Below are positions 34,211 to 42,357 of a stretch of DNA of 64,000 nucleotides, in pieces. Location of the stretch: positions 1 through 64,000 of the forward strand of contig CACXQV010000008.1 of NCBI GenBank assembly GCA_902769875.1, given 5' to 3'. This DNA comes from an uncultured Bacteroidia bacterium (lineage in GTDB: Bacteria; Bacteroidota; Bacteroidia; Bacteroidales; F082). Made by a program: the position numbers and the translations under genes. Position 1 is the stretch's first letter, and each line of letters starts with the position of its first letter. The notes below the pieces were generated by a model that was not told where the DNA came from, ran no database searches, and worked only from the letters and a program-made list of their open reading frames with translations.

Positions 34211-35394
34211 TTTGCTTTGGAGGTTTTAGGGATTTGTATCAGTTTTTTCTTTGAAATCAGTCTGTTGTAGCGGTCCAACACTTCGTCGACGACATCTTCC
34301 CACGAGCGGACGATGGAATGTGAGGCTTGCAGCCCCACACGATGCACACGCTCAGGGTCGCCGACCAATTCGCGTATGCGGTTGGCGAAGGCGTCCAAGT
34401 CGTTGGGCGACAGAAAACCGTTCTCGCCCTCGGTGATGATGGAGGCCGCCGTGGCCGTCTCGAGCAGCAAGGAAGGTGTTCTCAGCGCAGCCGCTTCTTT
34501 GACGACAAGGCCGTCGGTGTCGTAGAGCGACGGGAAAAGGAACAAGTCGGCAGCCGCGTAATATTGCTTGATGGTGTTGCGGTCGGTGATGGTGCCCACA
34601 AAGGTGACCTGACCGTCAAGACCTTTCTCGGTCACCATTTCCTTCATTGCTTCAGCGGCATAACCGTTGCCGACGAAGAACATCTTGAAAGGTGTGTCTT
34701 TCACTTTTTCAAGGGCTTCGATGATGAGTTTCACGTTTTTCTGCCAAATGTGCTGCCCCACGAAAAGCATGACGAAGTCATTCGGCCCGATGCCCAATTG
34801 CTGTCGTGCTTCGGCAAAATAGGCCTCTGGATAATCGGCTACAAGGTCGCTGCCGTTGGCCACCACTTCCACGTTCCCTTTGTAGCCATACTCTTTGATT
34901 ACCTCGGCGACTGACTTTTGCGGCACCCAAACTTCGTCGGCGCGTTCATAGAAGCTGACGATGCGCTTGATGATTTGGTCCACCACGACTTTTGACGGAA
35001 TGGTTTGGCTGAAATCGTCGCGATACTTGGAATGGAACGTGGCGACCATAGGGATGTTGAGCTTTTTGGCGATATTGGCTGCCGCCATTCCAGCCGCAAA
35101 CGGCGAATGGGCATGCACGATTTTGAAAGGCCGCTTCGCTATCTTCAGCAGAAATGCAGGGTCAACTTCCGCAATGCCAGTGACATAAGGCTGGCGGAAG
35201 GGCACCGGCACGGAGAAATAGTCCAACACTTCATATTCGTATTGGCTGTAGTCCGCTCCTGGCACGTTTGGGGTGACTACGGTGACGCCGCCCACTTTTT
35301 TCTGCATCCAATAGGCATAGTTCTGTAGGCAAATGGCTACCCCATCCATCACGGGTGGGAAACTTTCGTTGAAAAGTCCGATATTCGATTCCAT
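34207..35394 (-). CDS. Glycosyltransferase, GT4 type
   Basis: 395 residues from the ATG at 35394; a second ATG codon immediately upstream at 35397 is equally possible. The N-terminal acceptor loop is ESFPPVMDGVAICLQNYAYW. HAHSPFAAGMAA and ATFHSKYRDDF are typical of PimB/MgdA-like diacylglycerol or lipid glucosyltransferases; the donor domain has FVGQHIWQKN and PSLYDTDGLVVKEAAALRTPSL. A glycolipid-forming role is inference. -7 box at 35411-35418. Confidence 0.88.
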   Translation of the reverse strand: MESNIGLFNESFPPVMDGVAICLQNYAYWMQKKVGGVTVVTPNVPGADYSQYEYEVLDYFSVPVPFRQPYVTGIAEVDPAFLLKIAKRPFKIVHAHSPFAAGMAAANIAKKLNIPMVATFHSKYRDDFSQTIPSKVVVDQIIKRIVSFYERADEVWVPQKSVAEVIKEYGYKGNVEVVANGSDLVADYPEAYFAEARQQLGIGPNDFVMLFVGQHIWQKNVKLIIEALEKVKDTPFKMFFVGNGYAAEAMKEMVTEKGLDGQVTFVGTITDRNTIKQYYAAADLFLFPSLYDTDGLVVKEAAALRTPSLLLETATAASIITEGENGFLSPNDLDAFANRIRELVGDPERVHRVGLQASHSIVRSWEDVVDEVLDRYNRLISKKKLIQIPKTSKAK

Positions 35395-35410
35395 CATTTT
35401 GATTTTGGCG

Positions 35411-35418
35411 CAAAATTA
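35411..35418 (-). promoter_or_regulatory. -7 box (TAATTTTG, minus)
   Basis: CAAAATTA on the plus strand, about 15 bp upstream of the glycosyltransferase start. Confidence 0.55.
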
Positions 35419-35515
35419 CACAATTATCTTCGTTTTCGGATGTTATTTGGGGCATAATATAGATAGTTTTTCTGCCCTTTGAGTGAAAAATGGCTTTCCT
35501 GAAAGGATTTTTCCC

Positions 35516-35523
35516 TATTTTTG
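35516..35523 (+). promoter_or_regulatory. -7 box of the putative steroid-reduction operon (TATTTTTG)
   Basis: 17 bp before the ATG at 35541. It supports that start rather than 35490, which lies upstream of the box. Confidence 0.6.
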
Positions 35524-35540
35524 AAACAAAAATCATTGGT

Positions 35541-36308
35541 ATGACTTTGCACTATTTCAATGTGTTTCTGATAGTTATGGCCGTTGTTGCCGTGGTGGTG
35601 TTTGTGGCATTGTTTTTCGTGGATGCTGGCTACGGCAAGTTCTACGACAAGAAATGGGGGTTCGCCGTCAACAACAAGCTCGGTTGGGTGTTGATGGAAT
35701 CGCCGGTGTTTGTGACGATGTTGCTGCTCTGGCTCTTTTCCGAACGGCGCGACGATTTGGTGCGGTTGGCCTTTCTGTTCCTCTTCGAACTGCATTACAT
35801 CCATCGTTCATTCGTGTTCCCGTTGCGCCTGCGCGGAAACAACCTGATGCCTCTTTCAATCATCCTTATGGGAGTGGTTTTCAATGTGTTGAATGCAATG
35901 ATGCAAGGCGGCTGGATTTTCTACCTTTCGCCCGCCGATTATTATCCAGCCGATTGGCTCACCGACCCAAGATTCATCGCCGGATTTGTCGTTTTCATTT
36001 TTGGTATGTTTGTCAACATCTCGTCCGACGACATCATTCGCAACTTGCGAAAGGACGGCGACACGCGGCACTATCTCCCCAAAGAGGGTATGTTCCGCTA
36101 TGTCACTTCGGCCAATTATTTCGGCGAGATCGTTGAATGGGTGGGCTTCGCCATCCTCACTTGGTCGTGGGCTGGCGCGGTGTTTGCCCTCTGGACCTTC
36201 GCCAACTTGGCCCCACGCGCTTCGCGGATTTATGACCGATACCAAGCTGAGTTTGGCGACGAGTTGGACACGAAAAAAACAAAGAGAATCATACCTTTTA
36301 TCTTTTGA
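35541..36308 (+). CDS. Steroid 5-alpha-reductase family protein (SRD5A-like)
   Basis: 255 residues with about six to seven membrane helices, almost exactly the length of human SRD5A2. The vertebrate enzyme's motifs are visible: LMESPVF carries Glu53 (SRD5A2 Glu57), HYIHRSFVFPLRLRG carries Tyr86 (SRD5A2 Tyr91), and NISSDDIIRNLRK, YVTSANYFGEIVEWVGFA and the C-terminal IPFIF match the NADPH-binding half. The predicted reaction is NADPH-dependent reduction of the delta4 double bond of a 3-oxo-steroid to the 5-alpha product, in the membrane. It is followed 3 bp later by an Old Yellow Enzyme gene and then an SDR gene. A non-steroid enone substrate cannot be excluded. Confidence 0.9.
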   Translation: MTLHYFNVFLIVMAVVAVVVFVALFFVDAGYGKFYDKKWGFAVNNKLGWVLMESPVFVTMLLLWLFSERRDDLVRLAFLFLFELHYIHRSFVFPLRLRGNNLMPLSIILMGVVFNVLNAMMQGGWIFYLSPADYYPADWLTDPRFIAGFVVFIFGMFVNISSDDIIRNLRKDGDTRHYLPKEGMFRYVTSANYFGEIVEWVGFAILTWSWAGAVFALWTFANLAPRASRIYDRYQAEFGDELDTKKTKRIIPFIF

Positions 36309-36311
36309 ACT

Positions 36312-37547
36312 ATGGAAAACTCTACGATATTCACTCCTTGTGAGATTGGGCCTGTCACTTTGCGCAACAGGGTGATACGCTCGGCTGCCTTCGAGAATAT
36401 GGCCTACGGCAACCGTCCATCCGACGATTTGTTCAACTATCACACGGCGGTGGCGCGTGGTGGTGTAGGGATGACGACGGTGGCCTACGCTGCCGTCAGT
36501 CGCTCCGGGCTTTCGTTCAACGGCCAGCTTTGGATGCGCGAGGAAATCGTCCCCGACCTGAAACGCCTCACCGATTCGGTTCATTCCTACGGCGCCAAAG
36601 CGTCAATCCAGCTTGGGCATTGCGGCAATATGACCCATCGTTCCACCTGCGGATGTATGCCCGTGGGCGCGTCGCGTGGGTTCAATCTTTATTCCCCGAC
36701 GCTTGTCAGGAAACTCAAGAAGTCGGAAATCTATGAGCTTGTCTTGGACTTCGGAAAGGCGGTCGGTTTGGCCCGTAAGGCAGGCTTCGATTGCGTTGAG
36801 ATTCATGCCGGCCATGGCTATCTGATCAGCCAGTTTTTGTCGCCTTACACCAACCATCGTCACGATGAGTTCGGTGGCACGCTCGACAATCGGATGCGTT
36901 TCATGAAACTCGTCATCGAAGAGGTGATGCGTGCTGCGGGCAACGATTTGGCCGTAGTGGTTAAGGTGAACATGCACGATGGTTTCAGTAAGGGAATGCA
37001 TAAAGACGATTGCATCATAGTGGCGAAGGAGTTGGAGAAACTGGGCGTGCATGCGCTTGTGTTGTCGGCTGGTTTCGTCAGCAAGGCCCCGATGGAAGTG
37101 ATGCGTGGCGCGATGCCGCTCAAAACCTTGCGTTATTATATGGATCGGAAGAAATTCTGGTGGCTCAAGGCGGGTTTGGCCGTGTTTGGCCGCACCATGA
37201 TTCCAACCGTGCCATTTGCCGAAGCCTATTTCTTGGAGGATGCCAAGGAGTTTCGTGATGCGCTGAAAATGCCTTTGATTTACGTTGGCGGCATGGTTTC
37301 GCGAGAAAAGATGGAAGAAGTCCTCGATTCGGGCTTCGTCGCCTTGCAAATGGCCCGTGCCTTGATTAACGACACCGACTTTGTCAACAAGCTGCACAGA
37401 GGCGAGTTGACGCGCAGCGAGTGCAAGCATTCCAACTATTGCATCGGGCGTATGTACACATTGGAAATGAAGTGCCATCGTTGCGTCGATGAGGAACTGC
37501 CCAAGAGCATTCGCAAAGAAATCAGGAAAGCCGAAAAACGGGGTTGA
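36312..37547 (+). CDS. Old Yellow Enzyme-type NADH:flavin oxidoreductase
   Basis: 411 residues: an FMN-binding TIM barrel only, without the C-terminal FAD/NAD domain of BaiCD or dienoyl-CoA reductase. It has FTPCEIGPVTLRNRVIRSA at the N-terminus and the active-site block HAGHGYLISQFLSPYTNHR (about 165-183), continuing DEFGGTLDNR. The C-terminus keeps four Cys (371, 377, 388, 391) in a C-x5-C-x10-C-x2-C pattern that differs from the 4Fe-4S motif of long members. Predicted reaction: reduction of an activated C=C bond, perhaps as the 5-beta or another enone reductase partner of the SRD5A-like protein. It ends 1 bp before the SDR start. Confidence 0.88.
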   Translation: MENSTIFTPCEIGPVTLRNRVIRSAAFENMAYGNRPSDDLFNYHTAVARGGVGMTTVAYAAVSRSGLSFNGQLWMREEIVPDLKRLTDSVHSYGAKASIQLGHCGNMTHRSTCGCMPVGASRGFNLYSPTLVRKLKKSEIYELVLDFGKAVGLARKAGFDCVEIHAGHGYLISQFLSPYTNHRHDEFGGTLDNRMRFMKLVIEEVMRAAGNDLAVVVKVNMHDGFSKGMHKDDCIIVAKELEKLGVHALVLSAGFVSKAPMEVMRGAMPLKTLRYYMDRKKFWWLKAGLAVFGRTMIPTVPFAEAYFLEDAKEFRDALKMPLIYVGGMVSREKMEEVLDSGFVALQMARALINDTDFVNKLHRGELTRSECKHSNYCIGRMYTLEMKCHRCVDEELPKSIRKEIRKAEKRG

Positions 37548-37548
37548 A

Positions 37549-38364
37549 ATGGGTTTGGACAAGTGGAACCGGCGTTTTCAAGAGGCATTTGGGCATCAGC
37601 CTTGTGCCTTGGTGACGGGCGGCAGCTCTGGAATGGGCTTGGAATATGCCCGACAATTGGCTGAAATCGGGTGCAATTTGTTGTTGGTCAGCAATCAAGA
37701 AGAGGAACTTGGTAAAGCGTCTGAGTCGTTGTCAGGCCGGTTTTCCGTGCAAGTAATGACGCATTTTCAGGACTTGTCCAATGAATTGGCGGCTGACGAA
37801 CTGCTGGCGTTTTGCAAAAGTGAAAATCTCCAAATCGACATCCTCATCAACAATGCAGGAATGTTTTTCTTTGAGGAATTGACACCCGAAAACGAAGCCA
37901 AAGCCTTGACGATGATGCGGTTGCATGTGTTCACCCCGATGCGGCTCTGTGTCTTGTTTGGCGACGAAATGAAACAACGTGGCTGTGGATACATCGTGAA
38001 CATGTCGTCGATGGCGGCCAATTTGCCTTGCCCTGGCATTACCGTCTATTCGGCCACGAAAGCCTATCTGAAGAGTTTTGGCAAGTCGCTCTATTTCGAG
38101 ATGCGCCCTTATGGCGTGGGGGTCACAACGGTTTGTCCCGCAGCCATCGCCACCCCACTTTATAAGCTGAAACCCAGTTTGTTGCGCCTTGGAGTGAAAA
38201 TCGGACTGATTGGGACGCCGCAATGGCTGGTGCGCAAGGCGTTGAAAGGCATGGCACGGAAGAAAAGGGTGGTGAAGCCGGGCTTCATGAACGTTTATCT
38301 TCCCCCTTTGATCGCTGTTTTGCCCAAAAGATTGGTCAGTTTCCTGTGGCAAAAGCTCAAATGA
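37549..38364 (+). CDS. Short-chain dehydrogenase/reductase (candidate hydroxysteroid dehydrogenase)
   Basis: 271 residues, classical-SDR fold. TGGSSGMG (23-30) is the cofactor loop, NNAG is at 101-104, the catalytic Ser is at 153/154, and the YSATK motif gives Tyr167 and Lys171. The C-terminal extension (RLVSFLWQKL) is hydrophobic, as in 17-beta-HSD12/3-ketoacyl-like SDRs. The start at 37549 follows the upstream stop by 1 bp. In context it may interconvert a 3-keto and 3-hydroxy steroid, but fatty 3-oxoacyl substrates are also possible. I see no terminator within the next 150 bp. Confidence 0.88.
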   Translation: MGLDKWNRRFQEAFGHQPCALVTGGSSGMGLEYARQLAEIGCNLLLVSNQEEELGKASESLSGRFSVQVMTHFQDLSNELAADELLAFCKSENLQIDILINNAGMFFFEELTPENEAKALTMMRLHVFTPMRLCVLFGDEMKQRGCGYIVNMSSMAANLPCPGITVYSATKAYLKSFGKSLYFEMRPYGVGVTTVCPAAIATPLYKLKPSLLRLGVKIGLIGTPQWLVRKALKGMARKKRVVKPGFMNVYLPPLIAVLPKRLVSFLWQKLK

Positions 38365-38520
38365 CCATTGAAAGTTTTTCGTTGAAAAGAAGCATTGGCT
38401 GTTGCCGATGATTCTGTAAATCATACTGTTATGCTGGATTTGACATCAAGCAACCAAGCCATTCAAGTTTCAACGAAATGAAAATTCAACGTAGGTAAAC
38501 CAACTTTCCAAAATTTTTCC

Positions 38521-38528
38521 TATTTTTG
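38521..38528 (+). promoter_or_regulatory. -7 box (TATTTTTG)
   Basis: 37 bp before the ATG of the DUF5606 gene at 38566. Confidence 0.6.
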
Positions 38529-38565
38529 CAGCCGTTTTTTGACAACCTAATAATTTGAATTGACT

Positions 38566-39015
38566 ATGGATTTAACTAAGATTGTTTCGATTTCCGGCAA
38601 ACCGGGACTCTATATCATAAAGTCTCAAACCGTTGGCAGACTGATTGTTGAATCGGTTGCTGAAGGCAAGTGTATTCCTGCTTTCGCCCGCGACCGTATG
38701 AGCTCGTTGGAGGAGATTTCGATTTTCTCGACAGGCGACGACCGTCCGCTGAAGGAAGTCTTCATGATGATTCACGAAAAGATGGGCGACAAGGTCGATT
38801 TCGACTTCAAGAAGGCATCGAATGACGAATTGCGCGAGAAGTTCGCTTTCATTATGCCTGACTATGACGAGGATGCCGTTTATCCTTCCGATATGAAGAA
38901 AGTGTTTCAATGGTATCAAATGTTGGTCGACAGGAACCTGCTCGATTTCACGGTTGAGGAGGAAAAGCCGGAGGTTGAAACCCCTGAAGCCCAACCAGAG
39001 GAAAAAGAAGGTTGA
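38566..39015 (+). CDS. DUF5606 family protein
   Basis: 149 residues, beginning MDLTKIVSISGKPGLYIIKS, the signature opening of this Bacteroidota-wide soluble family. The C-terminus is an acidic Pro/Glu tail. Function unknown; DNA or RNA binding has been guessed only from its compact beta-rich N-terminus. Monocistronic, with its own -7 box and a terminator at 39057-39079. Confidence 0.85.
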   Translation: MDLTKIVSISGKPGLYIIKSQTVGRLIVESVAEGKCIPAFARDRMSSLEEISIFSTGDDRPLKEVFMMIHEKMGDKVDFDFKKASNDELREKFAFIMPDYDEDAVYPSDMKKVFQWYQMLVDRNLLDFTVEEEKPEVETPEAQPEEKEG

Positions 39016-39056
39016 TTTTTTTCATTTTATATTTAAATGTTTAATATTTAATGGTA

Positions 39057-39079
39057 AGCCGCTCTATGCGGCTTTTTTT
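39057..39079 (+). terminator. Rho-independent terminator after the DUF5606 gene
   Basis: AGCCGC-TCTAT-GCGGCT followed by a run of seven Ts: a textbook terminator directly upstream of the pyrK promoter. Confidence 0.88.
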
Positions 39080-39080
39080 G

Positions 39081-39088
39081 TATTTTTG
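39081..39088 (+). promoter_or_regulatory. -7 box of pyrK-pyrD (TATTTTTG)
   Basis: 18 bp before the pyrK ATG at 39107; it supports this start over the in-frame open extension to 38954. Confidence 0.6.
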
Positions 39089-39106
39089 TGCATTCAATTC
39101 GAAACT

Positions 39107-39868
39107 ATGAAACAGATTGTTGACTTCAAATTGGTAGAAAAACGCGATTTCGGACGCTCCGTTTTGCTGAGGTTGCGCTCTGGTCAGTCACTGCCTGAGA
39201 TGCTGCCAGGTCAGTTCGTCCAAGTGCGTGTGGATGGCTCGCCAAACACTTATCTGCGCCGCCCCATATCCATTCATGACGTGGATTCGGCCCAAAACGA
39301 AATTTCGCTTATGGTGCAGCGGGTGGGCGAGGGGACTCGACATCTCGCCGATATGCGGGAAGGACACCTTATTAGTATTGTTTTGCCTTTGGGCAATGGC
39401 TTTACGCTGCCCAAAATCGGTGAACGAATCTTGCTCGTCGGTGGCGGCATCGGCATTGCGCCATTGTTTTATTTCGCCAAAGTTTTGAACGCGAAGGACA
39501 TAAGACCGACTTTGCTTTTGGGCGGAAAATCCGAATCGGACTTGCTGCGACTAAATGATTATCGGCAATTTGGAGAAACTTTCGTTACCACCGAAGACGG
39601 CTCGTTGGGCGAAAAAGGCTTCGTGACGATGCATTCAGTGTGGAACGAAAAGCAATTTGACAAGGTTTATGTTTGCGGTCCCAAGCCAATGATGAAAGCC
39701 GTTGCGAAACTGGCCGCCGAGAAAGGCGTTTGGTGCGAGGTTTCGCTCGAAAATTTGATGGCTTGCGGATTGGGTGCTTGTCTCTGCTGCGTGGAGGACA
39801 CCATCGATGGCAATGTATGCGTCTGCAAAGAAGGACCGGTATTTAACACAAGGAGGTTGAAATGGTGA
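39107..39868 (+). CDS. pyrK: Dihydroorotate dehydrogenase electron-transfer subunit PyrK
   Basis: 253 residues: a ferredoxin-reductase-type FAD domain (RRPISIHD, about 45-52), an NAD-binding domain ([30 protein letters not shown]) and a C-terminal 2Fe-2S site with four Cys in CGLGACLCC...CVC (about 222-242). It passes electrons from dihydroorotate oxidation to NAD+. It overlaps pyrD by 7 bp, and an AGGAGG at 39851 serves pyrD. Confidence 0.95.
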   Translation: MKQIVDFKLVEKRDFGRSVLLRLRSGQSLPEMLPGQFVQVRVDGSPNTYLRRPISIHDVDSAQNEISLMVQRVGEGTRHLADMREGHLISIVLPLGNGFTLPKIGERILLVGGGIGIAPLFYFAKVLNAKDIRPTLLLGGKSESDLLRLNDYRQFGETFVTTEDGSLGEKGFVTMHSVWNEKQFDKVYVCGPKPMMKAVAKLAAEKGVWCEVSLENLMACGLGACLCCVEDTIDGNVCVCKEGPVFNTRRLKW

Positions 39869-40776
39869 ATACGACAATAGATTTGGGTCGCGGCTTGGTG
39901 CTGCGCAACCCCGTGATGACGGCTTCGGGCACCTTCGGCTACGGCGAGGAATACACTGATTTCGTTGATTTGTCGCATCTTGGCGGCATCATCGTGAAAG
40001 GAACGACTTTGCATCCGCGCGAGGGCAATCCCTATCCGCGCATGGCTGAAACTGCTTCGGGGATGCTGAACTGCGTCGGACTGCAAAACAAAGGTGTCCA
40101 ATACTTCATCGACTCGATTTATCCGCGCATCAAGGACTTCGATACCAACATTTTGCTTAATCTTTCCGGCTCCACTTTGGAGGATTATGTGCGTGGCGCG
40201 GAGATGGTGAATGAATTGGACAAGATTCCTGCCATCGAGTTGAATGTGTCATGCCCCAACGTGAAGCAAGGCGGTATGGCTTTCGGCGTAACTATCACGG
40301 GCATCTCGCAGGTGGTTTCCGAGGTGCGCAAGGTCTATCATAAACACCTGATGGTCAAGCTGTCGCCGAATGTGACCAACATCGCCGAAATTGCCTTGGC
40401 AGCCGAGGCTGCTGGTGCCGATTCGGTCTCGCTCATCAACACTTTGATGGGCATGGCCATTGACGCGGAGCGGCGCAAGCCAAAACTTTCCGTGATAACA
40501 GGCGGATTGTCAGGTGCTTGCGTGAAGCCCGTGGCCTTGCGTATGGTTTGGCAGGTGGCCAAGGCGGTGAAGATTCCTGTGGTCGGCTTGGGCGGCATTT
40601 CCAACGCCACTGATGCCGTGGAGTTCATGCTGGCTGGTGCCTCCGCTATCGAAATCGGGACGGCCAATTTCATTGATCCGGACGTTTCCGAAAAAGTAGC
40701 CTTCGGCATAACCGACTACTGCGAAAGGAATGGCTTCCAAAAAGTTACCGAGTTGATTGGTGCTTTGGAATGCTAA
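39862..40776 (+). CDS. pyrD: Dihydroorotate dehydrogenase, catalytic subunit (class 1B)
   Basis: 304 residues, an FMN TIM barrel. [12 protein letters not shown] places the class 1 catalytic Cys at 131; [13 protein letters not shown] and [20 protein letters not shown] bind FMN. It catalyses the fourth step of pyrimidine synthesis and forms the heterotetramer with PyrK. It has a strong Shine-Dalgarno (AGGAGG), unusual in this window. The first double palindrome of the repeat family starts at its stop codon. Confidence 0.96.
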   Translation: MVNTTIDLGRGLVLRNPVMTASGTFGYGEEYTDFVDLSHLGGIIVKGTTLHPREGNPYPRMAETASGMLNCVGLQNKGVQYFIDSIYPRIKDFDTNILLNLSGSTLEDYVRGAEMVNELDKIPAIELNVSCPNVKQGGMAFGVTITGISQVVSEVRKVYHKHLMVKLSPNVTNIAEIALAAEAAGADSVSLINTLMGMAIDAERRKPKLSVITGGLSGACVKPVALRMVWQVAKAVKIPVVGLGGISNATDAVEFMLAGASAIEIGTANFIDPDVSEKVAFGITDYCERNGFQKVTELIGALEC

Positions 40777-40807
40777 AGTAATGGACATTACCGTAATGGC
40801 CATTACT
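40777..40807. repeat. Double palindrome, copy A
   Basis: AGTAATGGACATTAC-C-GTAATGGCCATTACT: two adjacent GTAAT-nnnn-ATTAC palindromes, directly after the pyrD stop. Confidence 0.9.
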
Positions 40808-40868
40808 ATTTTTATGTAAAAATCGAAGAAAAATTTGTGCAAACGCTTGCAGTTCCGAAAATTATGCG

Positions 40869-40876
40869 TACTTTTG
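40869..40876 (+). promoter_or_regulatory. -7 box of the ATPase gene (TACTTTTG)
   Basis: The predicted start of transcription falls at or just before double palindrome copy B. Confidence 0.55.
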
Positions 40877-40882
40877 CAGAAT

Positions 40883-40914
40883 GGTAATGAGTATTACCGT
40901 AATGATGATTACTA
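40883..40914. promoter_or_regulatory. Double palindrome, copy B, over the start of the ATPase transcript
   Basis: GGTAATGAGTATTAC-C-GTAATGATGATTACT: the same layout as copies A and C with changed loops. It covers roughly +1 to +32 of the ATPase transcript and is a candidate operator or RNA structure. Confidence 0.7.
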
Positions 40915-40945
40915 TTTGTTGAAACAACTCGAAAACTGATGCGGT

Positions 40946-42262
40946 ATGAAGTTCTACAATCGTGAAAATGAAAAAGCGCAACTCTATAAAGTGCTGCAAC
41001 AGAGTAAGAAAGAAGCACAGATGACCGTGCTGATGGGTCGCAGGCGCATTGGAAAGACCGAACTTTCGTTGCAATGTGGCGACGAAAAAATACTCTATTT
41101 TTTCGTCGGAAAGAAGACGGAACAGCTGCTTTGCCACGATTATTTGGAAGAAATCAGTTTCAAATTGGGCGTTCCCATCATTGGGCAACTTTCCTCGTTT
41201 TCGGAAGTGTTCAGATATGTGCTTCAATTGGCTGAAAGACAGCCTTTCACGTTGGTTATCGACGAGTTTCAGAACTTCCTGAAAATCAATCCTTCCGTGT
41301 TCAGCGATATGCAGCGCGATTGGGACTTGCACAAGCGCACAAGCCATTTGAACCTCATCATCAGCGGCTCAGTGTTCACGTTGATGAAGCGGATTTTCGA
41401 GGACTATGAAGAGCCGCTTTTCGGTCGCGCCACAGAACGGCTACTGCTTAAGCCCTTCTCAACCAGCGTTTTGAAGGAAATCTTGGCCGACTACAATCCC
41501 AATTATACGCCCGAGGACTTGTTGGCCTTGTTTAGCATCACGGGCGGCGTGCCGTGGTATGTTGCGCTTTTGCTCGATAAAGGTTATGTCACTAAAGACC
41601 AAATGCTTACCGCCTTGACAGAGGAAAATTCACCCTTCATCAATGAAGGCAAAAACATCCTCATTGAGGAGTTCGGCACCGACTATGTCACTTATTTCTC
41701 CATCTTGACCTGCATCGCGGGCGGACTGAAAACGCGTGCCGAGATTGAAGGCGAGTTGGGCATCGGCAACATCGGGAGTTATCTGGCGCGGTTGGAGAAA
41801 TATTACAACCTCGTCAGCAAGTCGCTGCCCATTTTCTCGAAGGAAAACAGCAAGAAAATGCGCTACCAACTCAACGACTGCTTCCTGATTTTCTGGTTCC
41901 GCTTCTTCTACAAGTATCAGGCACTTGTCGAAAATCGTGCGTTGAAGTCGCTGGAAACCATTATCTTGCGCGACTATAGCACGGTTTCTGGCTTTATGAT
42001 GGAGCGTTATTTCGCCCGCAAGTTTGAGGAGGAAGGCAAGTACATCATCGGCAAGTGGTGGGATCGCAAAGGCGAGAACGAGATAGAGCTCATCGTGGCC
42101 GACCCAATCAAAAAGGAGGCTTGGGTTTATGAACTGAAGAAACAAGGCGAGCGTTACGAGGCCAAGGTTTTGAAAGAGAAAGTGAAAACGATGGTAACCC
42201 AAACGCCCGAGTTGGCAAAAATGAAATTGCATCTTGGTTCTTTAACCCTTGAAGATATGTAA
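40946..42262 (+). CDS. DUF234-type AAA ATPase with C-terminal nuclease-like domain
   Basis: 438 residues. Walker A is GRRRIGKT (31-38), Walker B FTLVIDEFQNF (101-111), and sensor region NLIISGSVFTLMKRIF. A winged-helix segment (TRAEIEGELGIGNIGSYLARL) precedes a DUF234-type C-terminal domain. In that domain, WDRKGENEIELIV and VYELKKQGE resemble the acidic/E-x-K core of PD-(D/E)xK nucleases. The biological role of this widespread family is unknown. It stands alone between convergent murB and pyrD, with double palindromes at both ends. Confidence 0.85.
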   Translation: MKFYNRENEKAQLYKVLQQSKKEAQMTVLMGRRRIGKTELSLQCGDEKILYFFVGKKTEQLLCHDYLEEISFKLGVPIIGQLSSFSEVFRYVLQLAERQPFTLVIDEFQNFLKINPSVFSDMQRDWDLHKRTSHLNLIISGSVFTLMKRIFEDYEEPLFGRATERLLLKPFSTSVLKEILADYNPNYTPEDLLALFSITGGVPWYVALLLDKGYVTKDQMLTALTEENSPFINEGKNILIEEFGTDYVTYFSILTCIAGGLKTRAEIEGELGIGNIGSYLARLEKYYNLVSKSLPIFSKENSKKMRYQLNDCFLIFWFRFFYKYQALVENRALKSLETIILRDYSTVSGFMMERYFARKFEEEGKYIIGKWWDRKGENEIELIVADPIKKEAWVYELKKQGERYEAKVLKEKVKTMVTQTPELAKMKLHLGSLTLEDM

Positions 42263-42301
42263 TTAATTGAAAATCAAATCGTTTTTGTTTTATTCTAAAA
42301 A

Positions 42302-42335
42302 TGGTAATAGCCATTACCGTAATGGCTGTTACTAT
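42302..42335. repeat. Double palindrome, copy C
   Basis: TGGTAATAGCCATTAC-C-GTAATGGCTGTTACT, 40 bp after the ATPase stop and 22 bp before the murB stop. Confidence 0.88.
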
Positions 42336-42357
42336 TTTGTTTTCCGCCACAATTTGA

